Origin: Bryoerythrophyllum caledonicum
Taxonomy: Eukaryota; Streptophyta; Bryopsida; Pottiales; Pottiaceae
Direction: 5' to 3'
DNA length: 64,000 nucleotides
NCBI GenBank assembly: GCA_963971425.1
Contig: OZ020521.1
Span: forward strand, 4,853,519 to 4,917,518
In this document: positions 33,587-46,300 of the stretch, piece by piece
Layout of the letters: the number at the start of each line of letters is the position of its first letter
Position numbering within the stretch: the first letter of the stretch is position 1
The notes under the pieces: model-generated
Told to the model about the DNA's origin: nothing
Databases searched by the model: none
What the model saw: the letters and a program-made list of their open reading frames with translations, nothing else
Made by a program: the position numbers and the translations under genes

Positions 33587-34392
33587 CTCCACTCCTTGCA
33601 CAAATTATTTGAAAATGCGACAACACTCTCCAGCCTTTAAAATTTTGTGAACAAGGAGTTGATTGCATGTTCAACATGATTGTACTAGATTAAAATATTT
33701 TGAAGGGCAAAAACCACACATAAAATGATAACAAAGTCAGCTGAACCTCTCAAAGGAGTAAAATAAATGACATTCTTCCTACATTCAAACACTATAATCA
33801 TCCGATCAGTACAGTCAAAATTTATGAAATTTTGTGAGCATGTTAATGACTAAGACGTGTTCAAGATCCTAAGGTCAAAACTCCAAAAAAAACCAAGATT
33901 TTCTCCTTTACACCCTACAACATAGTCTACATTGTTCAGGCGGTTTCGGTAGGAGTTCGTCAAGAAACTCCAGGTGTTAAGAAAACTCAATGCAACACAA
34001 GGGAGGGGTAGAGGCCTCGACCCCTCTTCCTCTACGCAAAGGAATCACATAACAACTTTGAAAGCTCACATACCTTGCACATGTCTTGATAGAAAAAAAC
34101 CAAAGATCACGCGACACCAATCAACCAACGCATTGTTTCATCTACCGCTTCAAAAAAAAACAACCTTCAAGTCTATGCGAAAATGCTATGAAGCAAAACA
34201 CTCTTCAAACAAATGAATCCTTGAGGTTAGATTGAATCCTAAAATATTTCCAAATTGAATCCATATAAAAAAATATTGATCAATAAACACTTTACAAAAG
34301 CCTATAACCCATTGGTTAAATAATAGACTAATCTAATTCATTTTTAAAAGGTCAAATCCGACAATAGTAAAATAAAAAACTGATACCATTTT
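33587..34392 (+). repeat. Diverged satellite monomer at the upstream edge of E1, copy 2
   Basis: Counterpart of 9425-10230 with the three single-base differences listed for copy 2. It has the same internal deletion of the GTGGGNCCCAC segment. Confidence 0.8.
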
Positions 34393-35174
34393 GAAGTTCG
34401 AATGGAGAGAGCGGGCCCGTCGGGCAACTCCAAATACTTTTGCTAAGACACTCTATTGAAGGTGATATTTTCAACAACGACAAATAATATTATTTCCTTT
34501 CATCTTGTCAAGAAAAATCTCTTGTCTTTAGTGAGAAATAGCATATGAATCCAAGTCATACATTTTCACACATTGTCGCACATTGTCGGGCTAAGTACCA
34601 AAAAATCTTCTTCTTTTCCACATAAAACTTAGTGATCTTCATATTTTTACTTTTTTATTTTCCCCACGGCATTGTGCGGTGTAAACCTTTCCATTGACCA
34701 TTCGGATTCTCATTCTAGAACATATTAGGTTCACAAAAAAATAAAACGTGAATTGATAGTTTTTGAACCTCCACTCCTTGCACAATTTTTTTGAAAATGC
34801 TACAACTCTCCCCAACCTCTAAAATTTTGTGAACAAGGAGTTGATTGCATGTTCAACATGATTGTAATAGCTTAACATATTGTGTAGTGCAAAAAATTCA
34901 CAACAAGTGATGTCAAAGTCAGCTGATCCTCTCAAAGCATTAAAGAAAATGACATCTTCCTACATTTCAAACGCTATAATCTTCCGATCCGTACGGTCAA
35001 AAAATGTGAAATTTTGCAGGCATGTTAATGACCTAGTCGTGTTCAAGATCCTACGGTCAAAACTTGAAAAAAAGACCCGGAGTTTCTCCTTTACACCCTA
35101 CAACAGAATCTACATTTTTAAGGCGGGTTTTGTCAAGAAACTCTAGGTGTTAGGAAAAACCAATGCAACAAAGG

Positions 35175-35317
35175 GAGGGGTCGAGGCCCTCGACCTCTCT
35201 TGCCATGCAACAAAGAGGAGGGGTCGAGGCCTCGACCCCTCTTGCCATACAACACAAGGCCATACAACACAAGGCCATACAACAAACACAAGGGAGGGGT
35301 CGAGGCCTCGACCCCTC
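35175..35317. repeat. Three-palindrome cluster (array 2 unit 1 shown)
   Basis: An imperfect palindrome at 35175-35199 (25 bp, one extra C and changed edge), perfect 24-bp palindromes at 35218-35241 and 35294-35317, and two GCCATACAACACAAG repeats before the last one. The same cluster occurs in every array 2 unit, with one or two 15-bp repeats. Confidence 0.92.
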
Positions 35318-38300
35318 TTCCTCTACGCAAAGGAATTACGCAACAACTTTGAAAGCTCACATACCTTGCACATGTCTTGATAGAAAAAACCCAAAGATCG
35401 CGGGACGCCAATCAACCACCGCATCGTTTCGTCCACCGCTTCAAAAAAAAAACAAAACGACCTTCAAGTCCATGCGGAAATCCTATGAAGCAAAACACTC
35501 TTCTACCAAATGAATCCTCGAGGTTAGCTTGGATCCTTATATACTTCCAAATTGAATCCATATTTAATAATATTGTTCAATAATAGAAAAATATTACAAT
35601 AATCCAAATTGAATCCATATTTAGTATTGTTCACTTTACAAAATCCTATAATCCATTATTTGAATATTAGACTTATCTAATTCACTTTTGGAAGGTCGAA
35701 TTGGACGATAAAAATAGAATCAAGATATTTCATCACGACACCATGTGGGGCCCACACGAAGTTCATATTAACTACTTTTGCCCATAACTTCGTATCATCA
35801 TAACTTATACCCGAATGGAATATTCGATGACTTTGGAGCAAAGGTGAAGTATGGTACGGTGGGTCCCACCACATGGATGCTTTGTGGATCAACATTCCAA
35901 CAATGCAAATATGATCATTGGTGTGTGAAGATCTACCGGATATAAATAGTATGTGGGGCCCACGTGGGACCCACCGTACACTTATATGTCTCTTACCGTA
36001 ATAAATGCACAAATGGATATCTATGATATTGGGAGTGAGACCCTCCAAATATTGCCACATGGAGGGAGAGAGGATTTAGAGAAAAAGTTCAAGGGGGTGG
36101 GGACCGCGGTGTATTTTTGGGGGGGCACTTACTGTTATGCTTTTTCTTCATATACCTAAGGCAACCCGGGCATCTAAAGTGAATAGCGGGTATCTAAAAT
36201 AAATGAGTGGGACTACCCTTGACCCCTAAATTACCAAGATTGACCTTCAAGGACCGGGCGGGTTCCGCTTGTGTCAATCTTTAGCATTCTTTTCCAAAAA
36301 ATTATCGTAGATGGACATTACTAAAAGCTTTGTGTGAGTCCAAGTTTTTCCCCAATCCGACATTTAATGAAAAAGTTATACGGTTTTGAAGTTCGAATGG
36401 GGAGAGCGGGCCCGTCGGGCAACTCCAAATACTTTTGCTAAGACACTCTATTGAAGGTGATATTTTCAACAACGACAAATAATATTATTTCCTTTCATCT
36501 TGTCAAGAAAAATCTCTTGTCTTTAGTGAGAAATAGCATATGAATCCAAGTCATACATTTTCACACATTGTCGCACATTGTCGGGCTAAGTACCAAAAAA
36601 TCTTCTTCTTTTCCACATAAAACTTAGTGATCTTCATATTTTTACTTTTTTATTTTCCCCACGGCATTGTGCGGTGTAAACCTTTCCATTGACCATTCGG
36701 ATTCTCATTCTAGAACATATTAGGTTCACAAAAAAATAAAACGTGAATTGATAGTTTTTGAACCTCCACTCCTTGCACAATTTTTTTGAAAATGCTACAA
36801 CTCTCCCCAACCTCTAAAATTTTGTGAACAAGGAGTTGATTGCATGTTCAACATGATTGTAATAGCTTAACATATTGTGTAGTGCAAAAAATTCACAACA
36901 AGTGATGTCAAAGTCAGCTGATCCTCTCAAAGCATTAAAGAAAATGACATCTTCCTACATTTCAAACGCTATAATCTTCCGATCCGTACGGTCAAAAAAT
37001 GTGAAATTTTGCAGGCATGTTAATGACCTAGTCGTGTTCAAGATCCTACGGTCAAAACTTGAAAAAAAGACCCGGAGTTTCTCCTTTACACCCTACAACA
37101 GAATCTACATTTTTAAGGCGGGTTTTGTCAAGAAACTCTAGGTGTTAGGAAAAACCAATGCAACAAAGGGAGGGGTCGAGGCCCTCGACCTCTCTTGCCA
37201 TGCAACAAAGAGGAGGGGTCGAGGCCTCGACCCCTCTTGCCATACAACACAAGGCCATACAACACAAGGCCATACAACAAACACAAGGGAGGGGTCGAGG
37301 CCTCGACCCCTCTTCCTCTACGCAAAGGAATTACGCAACAACTTTGAAAGCTCACATACCTTGCACATGTCTTGATAGAAAAAACCCAAAGATCGCGGGA
37401 CGCCAATCAACCACCGCATCGTTTCGTCCACCGCTTCAAAAAAAAAACAAAACGACCTTCAAGTCCATGCGGAAATCCTATGAAGCAAAACACTCTTCTA
37501 CCAAATGAATCCTCGAGGTTAGCTTGGATCCTTATATACTTCCAAATTGAATCCATATTTAATAATATTGTTCAATAATAGAAAAATATTACAATAATCC
37601 AAATTGAATCCATATTTAGTATTGTTCACTTTACAAAATCCTATAATCCATTATTTGAATATTAGACTTATCTAATTCACTTTTGGAAGGTCGAATTGGA
37701 CGATAAAAATAGAATCAAGATATTTCATCACGACACCATGTGGGGCCCACACGAAGTTCATATTAACTACTTTTGCCCATAACTTCGTATCATCATAACT
37801 TATACCCGAATGGAATATTCGATGACTTTGGAGCAAAGGTGAAGTATGGTACGGTGGGTCCCACCACATGGATGCTTTGTGGATCAACATTCCAACAATG
37901 CAAATATGATCATTGGTGTGTGAAGATCTACCGGATATAAATAGTATGTGGGGCCCACGTGGGACCCACCGTACACTTATATGTCTCTTACCGTAATAAA
38001 TGCACAAATGGATATCTATGATATTGGGAGTGAGACCCTCCAAATATTGCCACATGGAGGGAGAGAGGATTTAGAGAAAAAGTTCAAGGGGGTGGGGACC
38101 GCGGTGTATTTTTGGGGGGGCACTTACTGTTATGCTTTTTCTTCATATACCTAAGGCAACCCGGGCATCTAAAGTGAATAGCGGGTATCTAAAATAAATG
38201 AGTGGGACTACCCTTGACCCCTAAATTACCAAGATTGACCTTCAAGGACCGGGCGGGTTCCGCTTGTGTCAATCTTTAGCATTCTTTTCCAAAAAATTAT

Positions 38301-40362
38301 CGTAGATGGACATTACTAAAAGCTTTGTGTGAGTCCAAGTTTTTCCCCAATCCGACATTTAATGAAAAAGTTATACGGTTTTGAAGTTCGAATGGGGAGA
38401 GCGGGCCCGTCGGGCAACTCCAAATACTTTTGCTAAGACACTCTATTGAAGGTGATATTTTCAACAACGACAAATAATATTATTTCCTTTCATCTTGTCA
38501 AGAAAAATCTCTTGTCTTTAGTGAGAAATAGCATATGAATCCAAGTCATACATTTTCACACATTGTCGCACATTGTCGGGCTAAGTACCAAAAAATCTTC
38601 TTCTTTTCCACATAAAACTTAGTGATCTTCATATTTTTACTTTTTTATTTTCCCCACGGCATTGTGCGGTGTAAACCTTTCCATTGACCATTCGGATTCT
38701 CATTCTAGAACATATTAGGTTCACAAAAAAATAAAACGTGAATTGATAGTTTTTGAACCTCCACTCCTTGCACAATTTTTTTGAAAATGCTACAACTCTC
38801 CCCAACCTCTAAAATTTTGTGAACAAGGAGTTGATTGCATGTTCAACATGATTGTAATAGCTTAACATATTGTGTAGTGCAAAAAATTCACAACAAGTGA
38901 TGTCAAAGTCAGCTGATCCTCTCAAAGCATTAAAGAAAATGACATCTTCCTACATTTCAAACGCTATAATCTTCCGATCCGTACGGTCAAAAAATGTGAA
39001 ATTTTGCAGGCATGTTAATGACCTAGTCGTGTTCAAGATCCTACGGTCAAAACTTGAAAAAAAGACCCGGAGTTTCTCCTTTACACCCTACAACAGAATC
39101 TACATTTTTAAGGCGGGTTTTGTCAAGAAACTCTAGGTGTTAGGAAAAACCAATGCAACAAAGGGAGGGGTCGAGGCCCTCGACCTCTCTTGCCATGCAA
39201 CAAAGAGGAGGGGTCGAGGCCTCGACCCCTCTTGCCATACAACACAAGGCCATACAACAAACACAAGGGAGGGGTCGAGGCCTCGACCCCTCTTCCTCTA
39301 CGCAAAGGAATTACGCAACAACTTTGAAAGCTCACATACCTTGCACATGTCTTGATAGAAAAAACCCAAAGATCGCGGGACGCCAATCAACCACCGCATC
39401 GTTTCGTCCACCGCTTCAAAAAAAAAACAAAACGACCTTCAAGTCCATGCGGAAATCCTATGAAGCAAAACACTCTTCTACCAAATGAATCCTCGAGGTT
39501 AGCTTGGATCCTTATATACTTCCAAATTGAATCCATATTTAATAATATTGTTCAATAATAGAAAAATATTACAATAATCCAAATTGAATCCATATTTAGT
39601 ATTGTTCACTTTACAAAATCCTATAATCCATTATTTGAATATTAGACTTATCTAATTCACTTTTGGAAGGTCGAATTGGACGATAAAAATAGAATCAAGA
39701 TATTTCATCACGACACCATGTGGGGCCCACACGAAGTTCATATTAACTACTTTTGCCCATAACTTCGTATCATCATAACTTATACCCGAATGGAATATTC
39801 GATGACTTTGGAGCAAAGGTGAAGTATGGTACGGTGGGTCCCACCACATGGATGCTTTGTGGATCAACATTCCAACAATGCAAATATGATCATTGGTGTG
39901 TGAAGATCTACCGGATATAAATAGTATGTGGGGCCCACGTGGGACCCACCGTACACTTATATGTCTCTTACCGTAATAAATGCACAAATGGATATCTATG
40001 ATATTGGGAGTGAGACCCTCCAAATATTGCCACATGGAGGGAGAGAGGATTTAGAGAAAAAGTTCAAGGGGGTGGGGACCGCGGTGTATTTTTGGGGGGG
40101 CACTTACTGTTATGCTTTTTCTTCATATACCTAAGGCAACCCGGGCATCTAAAGTGAATAGCGGGTATCTAAAATAAATGAGTGGGACTACCCTTGACCC
40201 CTAAATTACCAAGATTGACCTTCAAGGACCGGGCGGGTTCCGCTTGTGTCAATCTTTAGCATTCTTTTCCAAAAAATTATCGTAGATGGACATTACTAAA
40301 AGCTTTGTGTGAGTCCAAGTTTTTCCCCAATCCGACATTTAATGAAAAAGTTATACGGTTTT

Positions 40363-43300
40363 GAAGTTCGAATGGGGAGAGCGGGCCCGTCGGGCAACTC
40401 CAAATACTTTTGCTAAGACACTCTATTGAAGGTGATATTTTCAACAACGACAAATAATATTATTTCCTTTCATCTTGTCAAGAAAAATCTCTTGTCTTTA
40501 GTGAGAAATAGCATATGAATCCAAGTCATACATTTTCACACATTGTCGCACATTGTCGGGCTAAGTACCAAAAAATCTTCTTCTTTTCCACATAAAACTT
40601 AGTGATCTTCATATTTTTACTTTTTTATTTTCCCCACGGCATTGTGCGGTGTAAACCTTTCCATTGACCATTCGGATTCTCATTCTAGAACATATTAGGT
40701 TCACAAAAAAATAAAACGTGAATTGATAGTTTTTGAACCTCCACTCCTTGCACAATTTTTTTGAAAATGCTACAACTCTCCCCAACCTCTAAAATTTTGT
40801 GAACAAGGAGTTGATTGCATGTTCAACATGATTGTAATAGCTTAACATATTGTGTAGTGCAAAAAATTCACAACAAGTGATGTCAAAGTCAGCTGATCCT
40901 CTCAAAGCATTAAAGAAAATGACATCTTCCTACATTTCAAACGCTATAATCTTCCGATCCGTACGGTCAAAAAATGTGAAATTTTGCAGGCATGTTAATG
41001 ACCTAGTCGTGTTCAAGATCCTACGGTCAAAACTTGAAAAAAAGACCCGGAGTTTCTCCTTTACACCCTACAACAGAATCTACATTTTTAAGGCGGGTTT
41101 TGTCAAGAAACTCTAGGTGTTAGGAAAAACCAATGCAACAAAGGGAGGGGTCGAGGCCCTCGACCTCTCTTGCCATGCAACAAAGAGGAGGGGTCGAGGC
41201 CTCGACCCCTCTTGCCATACAACACAAGGCCATACAACAAACACAAGGGAGGGGTCGAGGCCTCGACCCCTCTTCCTCTATGCAAAGGAATTACGCAACA
41301 ACTTTGAAAGCTCACATACCTTGCACATGTCTTGATAGAAAAAACCCAAAGATCGCGGGACGCCAATCAACCACCGCATCGTTTCGTCCACCGCTTCAAA
41401 AAAAAAACAAAACGACCTTCAAGTCCATGCGGAAATCCTATGAAGCAAAACACTCTTCTACCAAATGAATCCTCGAGGTTAGCTTGGATCCTTATATACT
41501 TCCAAATTGAATCCATATTTAATAATATTGTTCAATAATAGAAAAATGTTACAATAATCCAAATTGAATCCATATTTAGTATTGTTCACTTTACAAAATC
41601 CTATAATCCATTATTTGAATATTAGACTTATCTAATTCACTTTTGGAAGGTCGAATTGGACGATAAAAATAGAATCAAGATATTTCATCACGACACCATG
41701 TGGGGCCCACACGAAGTTCATATTAACTACTTTTGCCCATAACTTCGTATCATCATAACTTATACCCGAATGGAATATTCGATGACTTTGGAGCAAAGGT
41801 GAAGTATGGTACGGTGGGTCCCACCACATGGATGCTTTGTGGATCAACATTCCAACAATGCAAATATGATCATTGGTGTGTGAAGATCTACCGGATATAA
41901 ATAGTATGTGGGGCCCACGTGGGACCCACCGTACACTTATATGTCTCTTACCGTAATAAATGCACAAATGGATATCTATGATATTGGGAGTGAGACCCTC
42001 CAAATATTGCCACATGGAGGGAGAGAGGATTTAGAGAAAAAGTTCAAGGGGGTGGGGACCGCGGTGTATTTTTGGGGGGGCACTTACTGTTATGCTTTTT
42101 CTTCATATACCTAAGGCAACCCGGGCATCTAAAGTGAATAGCGGGTATCTAAAATAAATGAGTGGGACTACCCTTGACCCCTAAATTACCAAGATTGACC
42201 TTCAAGGACCGGGCGGGTTCCGCTTGTGTCAATCTTTAGCATTCTTTTCCAAAAAATTATCGTAGATGGACATTACTAAAAGCTTTGTGTGAGTCCAAGT
42301 TTTTCCCCAATCCGACATTTAATGAAAAAGTTATACGGTTTTGAAGTTCGAATGGGGAGAGCGGGCCCGTCGGGCAACTCCAAATACTTTTGCTAAGACA
42401 CTCTATTGAAGGTGATATTTTCAACAACGACAAATAATATTATTTCCTTTCATCTTGTCAAGAAAAATCTCTTGTCTTTAGTGAGAAATAGCATATGAAT
42501 CCAAGTCATACATTTTCACACATTGTCGCACATTGTCGGGCTAAGTACCAAAAAATCTTCTTCTTTTCCACATAAAACTTAGTGATCTTCATATTTTTAC
42601 TTTTTTATTTTCCCCACGGCATTGTGCGGTGTAAACCTTTCCATTGACCATTCGGATTCTCATTCTAGAACATATTAGGTTCACAAAAAAATAAAACGTG
42701 AATTGATAGTTTTTGAACCTCCACTCCTTGCACAATTTTTTTGAAAATGCTACAACTCTCCCCAACCTCTAAAATTTTGTGAACAAGGAGTTGATTGCAT
42801 GTTCAACATGATTGTAATAGCTTAACATATTGTGTAGTGCAAAAAATTCACAACAAGTGATGTCAAAGTCAGCTGATCCTCTCAAAGCATTAAAGAAAAT
42901 GACATCTTCCTACATTTCAAACGCTATAATCTTCCGATCCGTACGGTCAAAAAATGTGAAATTTTGCAGGCATGTTAATGACCTAGTCGTGTTCAAGATC
43001 CTACGGTCAAAACTTGAAAAAAAGACCCGGAGTTTCTCCTTTACACCCTACAACAGAATCTACATTTTTAAGGCGGGTTTTGTCAAGAAACTCTAGGTGT
43101 TAGGAAAAACCAATGCAACAAAGGGAGGGGTCGAGGCCCTCGACCTCTCTTGCCATGCAACAAAGAGGAGGGGTCGAGGCCTCGACCCCTCTTGCCATAC
43201 AACACAAGGCCATACAACAAACACAAGGGAGGGGTCGAGGCCTCGACCCCTCTTCCTCTACGCAAAGGAATTACGCAACAACTTTGAAAGCTCACATACC

Positions 43301-46300
43301 TTGCACATGTCTTGATAGAAAAAACCCAAAGATCGCGGGACGCCAATCAACCACCGCATCGTTTCGTCCACCGCTTCAAAAAAAAAACAAAACGACCTTC
43401 AAGTCCATGCGGAAATCCTATGAAGCAAAACACTCTTCTACCAAATGAATCCTCGAGGTTAGCTTGGATCCTTATATACTTCCAAATTGAATCCATATTT
43501 AATAATATTGTTCAATAATAGAAAAATATTACAATAATCCAAATTGAATCCATATTTAGTATTGTTCACTTTACAAAATCCTATAATCCATTATTTGAAT
43601 ATTAGACTTATCTAATTCACTTTTGGAAGGTCGAATTGGACGATAAAAATAGAATCAAGATATTTCATCACGACACCATGTGGGGCCCACACGAAGTTCA
43701 TATTAACTACTTTTGCCCATAACTTCGTATCATCATAACTTATACCCGAATGGAATATTCGATGACTTTGGAGCAAAGGTGAAGTATGGTACGGTGGGTC
43801 CCACCACATGGATGCTTTGTGGATCAACATTCCAACAATGCAAATATGATCATTGGTGTGTGAAGATCTACCGGATATAAATAGTATGTGGGGCCCACGT
43901 GGGACCCACCGTACACTTATATGTCTCTTACCGTAATAAATGCACAAATGGATATCTATGATATTGGGAGTGAGACCCTCCAAATATTGCCACATGGAGG
44001 GAGAGAGGATTTAGAGAAAAAGTTCAAGGGGGTGGGGACCGCGGTGTATTTTTGGGGGGGCACTTACTGTTATGCTTTTTCTTCATATACCTAAGGCAAC
44101 CCGGGCATCTAAAGTGAATAGCGGGTATCTAAAATAAATGAGTGGGACTACCCTTGACCCCTAAATTACCAAGATTGACCTTCAAGGACCGGGCGGGTTC
44201 CGCTTGTGTCAATCTTTAGCATTCTTTTCCAAAAAATTATCGTAGATGGACATTACTAAAAGCTTTGTGTGAGTCCAAGTTTTTCCCCAATCCGACATTT
44301 AATGAAAAAGTTATACGGTTTTGAAGTTCGAATGGGGAGAGCGGGCCCGTCGGGCAACTCCAAATACTTTTGCTAAGACACTCTATTGAAGGTGATATTT
44401 TCAACAACGACAAATAATATTATTTCCTTTCATCTTGTCAAGAAAAATCTCTTGTCTTTAGTGAGAAATAGCATATGAATCCAAGTCATACATTTTCACA
44501 CATTGTCGCACATTGTCGGGCTAAGTACCAAAAAATCTTCTTCTTTTCCACATAAAACTTAGTGATCTTCATATTTTTACTTTTTTATTTTCCCCACGGC
44601 ATTGTGCGGTGTAAACCTTTCCATTGACCATTCGGATTCTCATTCTAGAACATATTAGGTTCACAAAAAAATAAAACGTGAATTGATAGTTTTTGAACCT
44701 CCACTCCTTGCACAATTTTTTTGAAAATGCTACAACTCTCCCCAACCTCTAAAATTTTGTGAACAAGGAGTTGATTGCATGTTCAACATGATTGTAATAG
44801 CTTAACATATTGTGTAGTGCAAAAAATTCACAACAAGTGATGTCAAAGTCAGCTGATCCTCTCAAAGCATTAAAGAAAATGACATCTTCCTACATTTCAA
44901 ACGCTATAATCTTCCGATCCGTACGGTCAAAAAATGTGAAATTTTGCAGGCATGTTAATGACCTAGTCGTGTTCAAGATCCTACGGTCAAAACTTGAAAA
45001 AAAGACCCGGAGTTTCTCCTTTACACCCTACAACAGAATCTACATTTTTAAGGCGGGTTTTGTCAAGAAACTCTAGGTGTTAGGAAAAACCAATGCAACA
45101 AAGGGAGGGGTCGAGGCCCTCGACCTCTCTTGCCATGCAACAAAGAGGAGGGGTCGAGGCCTCGACCCCTCTTGCCATACAACACAAGGCCATACAACAC
45201 AAGGCCATACAACAAACACAAGGGAGGGGTCGAGGCCTCGACCCCTCTTCCTCTACGCAAAGGAATTACGCAACAACTTTGAAAGCTCACATACCTTGCA
45301 CATGTCTTGATAGAAAAAACCCAAAGATCGCGGGACGCCAATCAACCACCGCATCGTTTCGTCCACCGCTTCAAAAAAAAAACAAAACGACCTTCAAGTC
45401 CATGCGGAAATCCTATGAAGCAAAACACTCTTCTACCAAATGAATCCTCGAGGTTAGCTTGGATCCTTATATACTTCCAAATTGAATCCATATTTAATAA
45501 TATTGTTCAATAATAGAAAAATATTACAATAATCCAAATTGAATCCATATTTAGTATTGTTCACTTTACAAAATCCTATAATCCATTATTTGAATATTAG
45601 ACTTATCTAATTCACTTTTGGAAGGTCGAATTGGACGATAAAAATAGAATCAAGATATTTCATCACGACACCATGTGGGGCCCACACGAAGTTCATATTA
45701 ACTACTTTTGCCCATAACTTCGTATCATCATAACTTATACCCGAATGGAATATTCGATGACTTTGGAGCAAAGGTGAAGTATGGTACGGTGGGTCCCACC
45801 ACATGGATGCTTTGTGGATCAACATTCCAACAATGCAAATATGATCATTGGTGTGTGAAGATCTACCGGATATAAATAGTATGTGGGGCCCACGTGGGAC
45901 CCACCGTACACTTATATGTCTCTTACCGTAATAAATGCACAAATGGATATCTATGATATTGGGAGTGAGACCCTCCAAATATTGCCACATGGAGGGAGAG
46001 AGGATTTAGAGAAAAAGTTCAAGGGGGTGGGGACCGCGGTGTATTTTTGGGGGGGCACTTACTGTTATGCTTTTTCTTCATATACCTAAGGCAACCCGGG
46101 CATCTAAAGTGAATAGCGGGTATCTAAAATAAATGAGTGGGACTACCCTTGACCCCTAAATTACCAAGATTGACCTTCAAGGACCGGGCGGGTTCCGCTT
46201 GTGTCAATCTTTAGCATTCTTTTCCAAAAAATTATCGTAGATGGACATTACTAAAAGCTTTGTGTGAGTCCAAGTTTTTCCCCAATCCGACATTTAATGA

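Larger units (their letters stand above)
28931..34392 (-). mobile_element. DUF7869-type DNA transposon E1, copy 2
   Basis: Near-identical to 4714-10230. In the parts I compared, the only changes are shorter AT runs and three single-base differences (9604/33766, 10000/34162, 10212/34374), all G in copy 1 and A in copy 2. The left flank differs from copy 1. It is followed by the same diverged monomer and then a longer satellite array. Confidence 0.85.

Noticed and set aside
35225-35295. Short direct repeats (GCCATACAACACAAG) suggesting a CRISPR-like array
   Set aside because: Copies are directly adjacent without unique spacers, in a eukaryotic satellite, with no cas genes. It is a minisatellite.
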